A stretch of DNA of 14,568 bases from Atopobiaceae bacterium (GTDB lineage Bacteria; Actinomycetota; Coriobacteriia; Coriobacteriales; Atopobiaceae). Below, one piece after another: positions 13,448 through 14,568 of this stretch; position 1 is the stretch's first letter, and the number at the start of each line of letters is the position of its first letter. The stretch is taken from assembly GCA_017510875.1 (NCBI GenBank), contig JAFWLX010000161.1, forward strand, positions 1-14,568, written 5' to 3'. The position numbers and the translations under genes were made by a program. The notes under the pieces are model-generated. The model was not told where the DNA came from, made no database searches, and saw nothing but the letters and a program-made list of their open reading frames with translations.

Positions 13448-14332
13448 ATGGAGGCCTCATTGGTAACGCTTCTGGCTCCGGCTAAACTCAACTTGCATCT
13501 GGGAATCTATCCTGGTCGTGACGAGCGTGGTTACCATCGCGCCGACTCGGTCATGATTGGGGTGTCCCTAGCCGATGTGGTGAGCATCCGTCCTGCTCAA
13601 GAGCTTGCGCTTACAACCAGCGTTGACTGCGGTGTCCCTGCAGAGAAGAACACCGTGTTTCGTGCGGTGCGCGAGCTATGTGCGACGTTTGGGCGCAGCG
13701 AGGGCTACGCCGTTCACGTTGAGAAGCGTGTACCGTCCCAAAGCGGCTTGGGTGGGGCGTCGTCGGATGCGGCTTCGGCGCTGTTGGGACTGTGCCAGCT
13801 TTGGAACGTGGACCCTGCAGATGAGCGCGTGGTGCGTGCGGCCCGCTCCATAGGCGCAGACGTGCCGTTCTTTTTGACCATGGCGCCAGCCCTGCTTGTT
13901 GGCGCGGGAGATGTTCTTGCCGAAAGCTTTCCGGATTTGCCGGGTGTGCCCGTGGTGCTGGTACGTCCCGATGCGGGCGTATCAACGGTAGAGGCGTACC
14001 GCACCTTTGACAAGGATCCCATCAGCCCCTTGTCTCCTGAGGGCATGTGCACAGCGCTTCGCACGAGTGATGCGCATGCGGTTGCAAGCTTGCTGTACAA
14101 CAACCTCGAGCCTGCGGCCAACCGCTTGGCACCAGAGACAGCTGCGGTGCGCGCGTGGCTGGAAGCACAGTCCGGTGTGATGGCTGCGCGTCTTACCGGC
14201 TCTGGTAGCTGCGTGTTTGCGTTCTGCGAGACCTTCGGTGATGCGGATCGCATTGCGCAGGATGCGCAAAATACAAGAAATTGGTGGTCGTGTGCCACAA
14301 CAACAGTTGGCGTAGGCGCACAGTTCTGCTAG
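13448..14332 (+). CDS. ispE: 4-diphosphocytidyl-2-C-methyl-D-erythritol kinase
   Basis: The 294-residue GHMP kinase phosphorylates the 2-hydroxyl of CDP-methylerythritol in the non-mevalonate (MEP) isoprenoid pathway, supplying undecaprenyl and quinone precursors. Visible motifs: APAKLNLHLG at 10-19 with Lys13, the ATP loop PSQSGLGGASSDAASAL at 96-112, ADVPFFL at 137-143 with the catalytic Asp138, and RLTGSGSCVFA near the C-terminus. The length is usual. The gene starts 18 bp after veg and is surely in the same transcript; the ribosome binding site is weak, which fits coupling. Its TAG stop lies inside the -10 box of the following tRNA promoter. Confidence 0.95.
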   Translation: MEASLVTLLAPAKLNLHLGIYPGRDERGYHRADSVMIGVSLADVVSIRPAQELALTTSVDCGVPAEKNTVFRAVRELCATFGRSEGYAVHVEKRVPSQSGLGGASSDAASALLGLCQLWNVDPADERVVRAARSIGADVPFFLTMAPALLVGAGDVLAESFPDLPGVPVVLVRPDAGVSTVEAYRTFDKDPISPLSPEGMCTALRTSDAHAVASLLYNNLEPAANRLAPETAAVRAWLEAQSGVMAARLTGSGSCVFAFCETFGDADRIAQDAQNTRNWWSCATTTVGVGAQFC

Positions 14333-14335
14333 AAT
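14307..14335 (+). promoter_or_regulatory. Promoter of the tRNA-Pro locus
   Basis: TTGGCG (14307-14312), a 17-bp spacer and TAGAAT (14330-14335) form a strong sigma-70-type promoter. The predicted start is about 6 bp before the first tRNA base at 14348. The ispE stop codon is the first three bases of the -10 box. Confidence 0.75.
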
Positions 14336-14347
14336 CATCGTTTGCAA

Positions 14348-14438
14348 CGGGACGTGGCTCAGCTTGGTAGAGCGCTCGGTTCGGGAGCTAGGGAACGTAG
14401 TTTCACTACCTAATTCCCAAAGCCGAGGAGTCGCAGGT
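14348..14438 (+). pseudogene. Interrupted tRNA-Pro (anticodon CGG)
   Basis: Bases 14348-14386 are a normal 5' part of tRNA-Pro: acceptor strand CGGGACG, D-arm GCTC/GAGC, anticodon stem CTCGG and loop TTCGGGA with anticodon CGG at 14382-14384. The matching 3' stem CCGAG comes only at 14423-14427, after about 36 extra bases that fold into a hairpin (GGGAA/TTCCC enclosing GTAGT/ACTAC). The variable loop and the first T-stem strand GCAGG follow, but after 14438 the T-loop, second T-stem strand and acceptor 3' strand are missing. As it stands it cannot give a mature tRNA. It is best read as a tRNA gene broken at an integration junction. Confidence 0.65.
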
Positions 14439-14460
14439 AAACGGCTCGTTGGTGTGTTGT

Positions 14461-14505
14461 TGGCCACAAATGGGCCACAGCGTGGCCACAAACGTGGCCA
14501 CAAAA
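14461..14505. repeat. Four phased TGGCCACAAA-like repeats
   Basis: TGGCCACAAA occurs at 14461-14470, 14483-14492 and 14495-14504, with a variant GGGCCACAG at 14472-14480. Starts are 11, 11 and 12 bp apart, about one helical turn, so all sites face the same side of the DNA. Each contains the palindrome TGGCCA. Placed between a broken tRNA and a possible integrase end, they fit arm-type sites for an integrase or excisionase. Confidence 0.6.
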
Positions 14506-14523
14506 CCCGCGCGGAACGGGTTT
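14503..14523 (-). terminator. Terminator at the end of the possible integrase gene
   Basis: AAACCCG at 14503-14509 pairs with CGGGTTT at 14517-14523 around a 7-nt loop. On the minus strand the stem runs into TTTTG. It lies 14 bp after the possible integrase stop codon. Confidence 0.55.
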
Positions 14524-14536
14524 GCGGCGCTGCCGC

Positions 14537-14568
14537 TTAACCGATTCGCAGGGCGTCGATGGACGGTC
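14537..14568 (-). CDS. Possible integrase C-terminus (starts outside window)
   Basis: A minus-strand frame entering from the right edge reads PSIDALRIG and stops with TAA at 14537-14539. Tyrosine recombinases of Actinobacteria often end in a short helix of the DAIDAL type, and the gene end is followed by a terminator, phased repeats and a broken tRNA gene. That is the usual order at the end of an integrated element. Nine codons are far too few to identify a protein; the call rests on context and on the gap lacking other coding signs. Confidence 0.25.
   Translation of the reverse strand, partial: PSIDALRIG

Noticed and set aside
14387..14422. Group I or archaeal-type tRNA intron as a firm call for the 36-nt insert
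   Set aside because: It is too short for a group I core, a clear bulge-helix-bulge is not formed, and the tRNA also lacks its 3' end, so splicing alone could not restore it.
13714..14503. Minus-strand open frames of 194 and 173 codons over ispE and the tRNA
   Set aside because: They are antisense to ispE, have no ribosome binding site and no recognisable family pattern.
14461..14505. TGGCCACAAA repeats as a CRISPR array
   Set aside because: Units are 10 bp with 1-3 bp between them; there are no spacers and no cas genes.

Overview
The window looks like chromosomal DNA of a high-GC member of the Coriobacteriia (Olsenella/Collinsella/Atopobium-type Actinobacteria). This rests on the base composition, a mannose-family PTS operon, a sortase-anchored surface protein, a Veg-IspE pair and the tRNA sequences. 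The genus is inference and cannot be fixed from the sequence alone.

Left part (1-2165): the C-terminal half of a cell-wall-anchored surface protein with a variant LPKMG sorting signal. Next come 427 bp without an intact gene, which hold a decayed IS1182-type transposase start and its leader hairpin. A Cof-type HAD phosphatase follows on the minus strand.

Middle left (2165-6411): a complete minus-strand PTS operon in the order IIA, IIB, IIC, IID, small membrane protein. A plus-strand AraC-family regulator diverges from it. The 233-bp divergent region holds two clear copies (perhaps three) of a 23-bp direct repeat, the likely operator. Hairpins sit between IIB and IIC, a purine repeat lies in the IIB leader, and a strong hairpin follows the last gene.

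Middle (6412-9375): a degraded ABC-exporter start fused to a fragment of unknown origin, a 25-bp perfect palindrome, tRNA-Glu with its terminator, two overlapping paralogous helical-repeat genes, and tRNA-Val with promoter and terminator. All intact genes here read on the minus strand.

Right part (9376-14332): a plus-strand housekeeping run of MurE-type Mur ligase, RNase PH, RdgB, Veg and IspE. A perfect 62-bp inverted repeat precedes the Mur ligase. Two copies of a REP/BIME-like palindromic element flank rdgB.

Right edge (14333-14568): a tRNA-Pro(CGG) gene with a good promoter is broken. It has about 36 nt inserted in the anticodon loop and loses homology at the T-loop. Beyond it lie four TGGCCACAAA-like repeats at 11-12 bp spacing, a terminator and what may be the last codons of a minus-strand integrase. 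I read this as the junction with an integrated element that continues past the window. No complete new defence or biosynthetic system is visible; the broken tRNA junction and the palindromic elements are the most unusual features.
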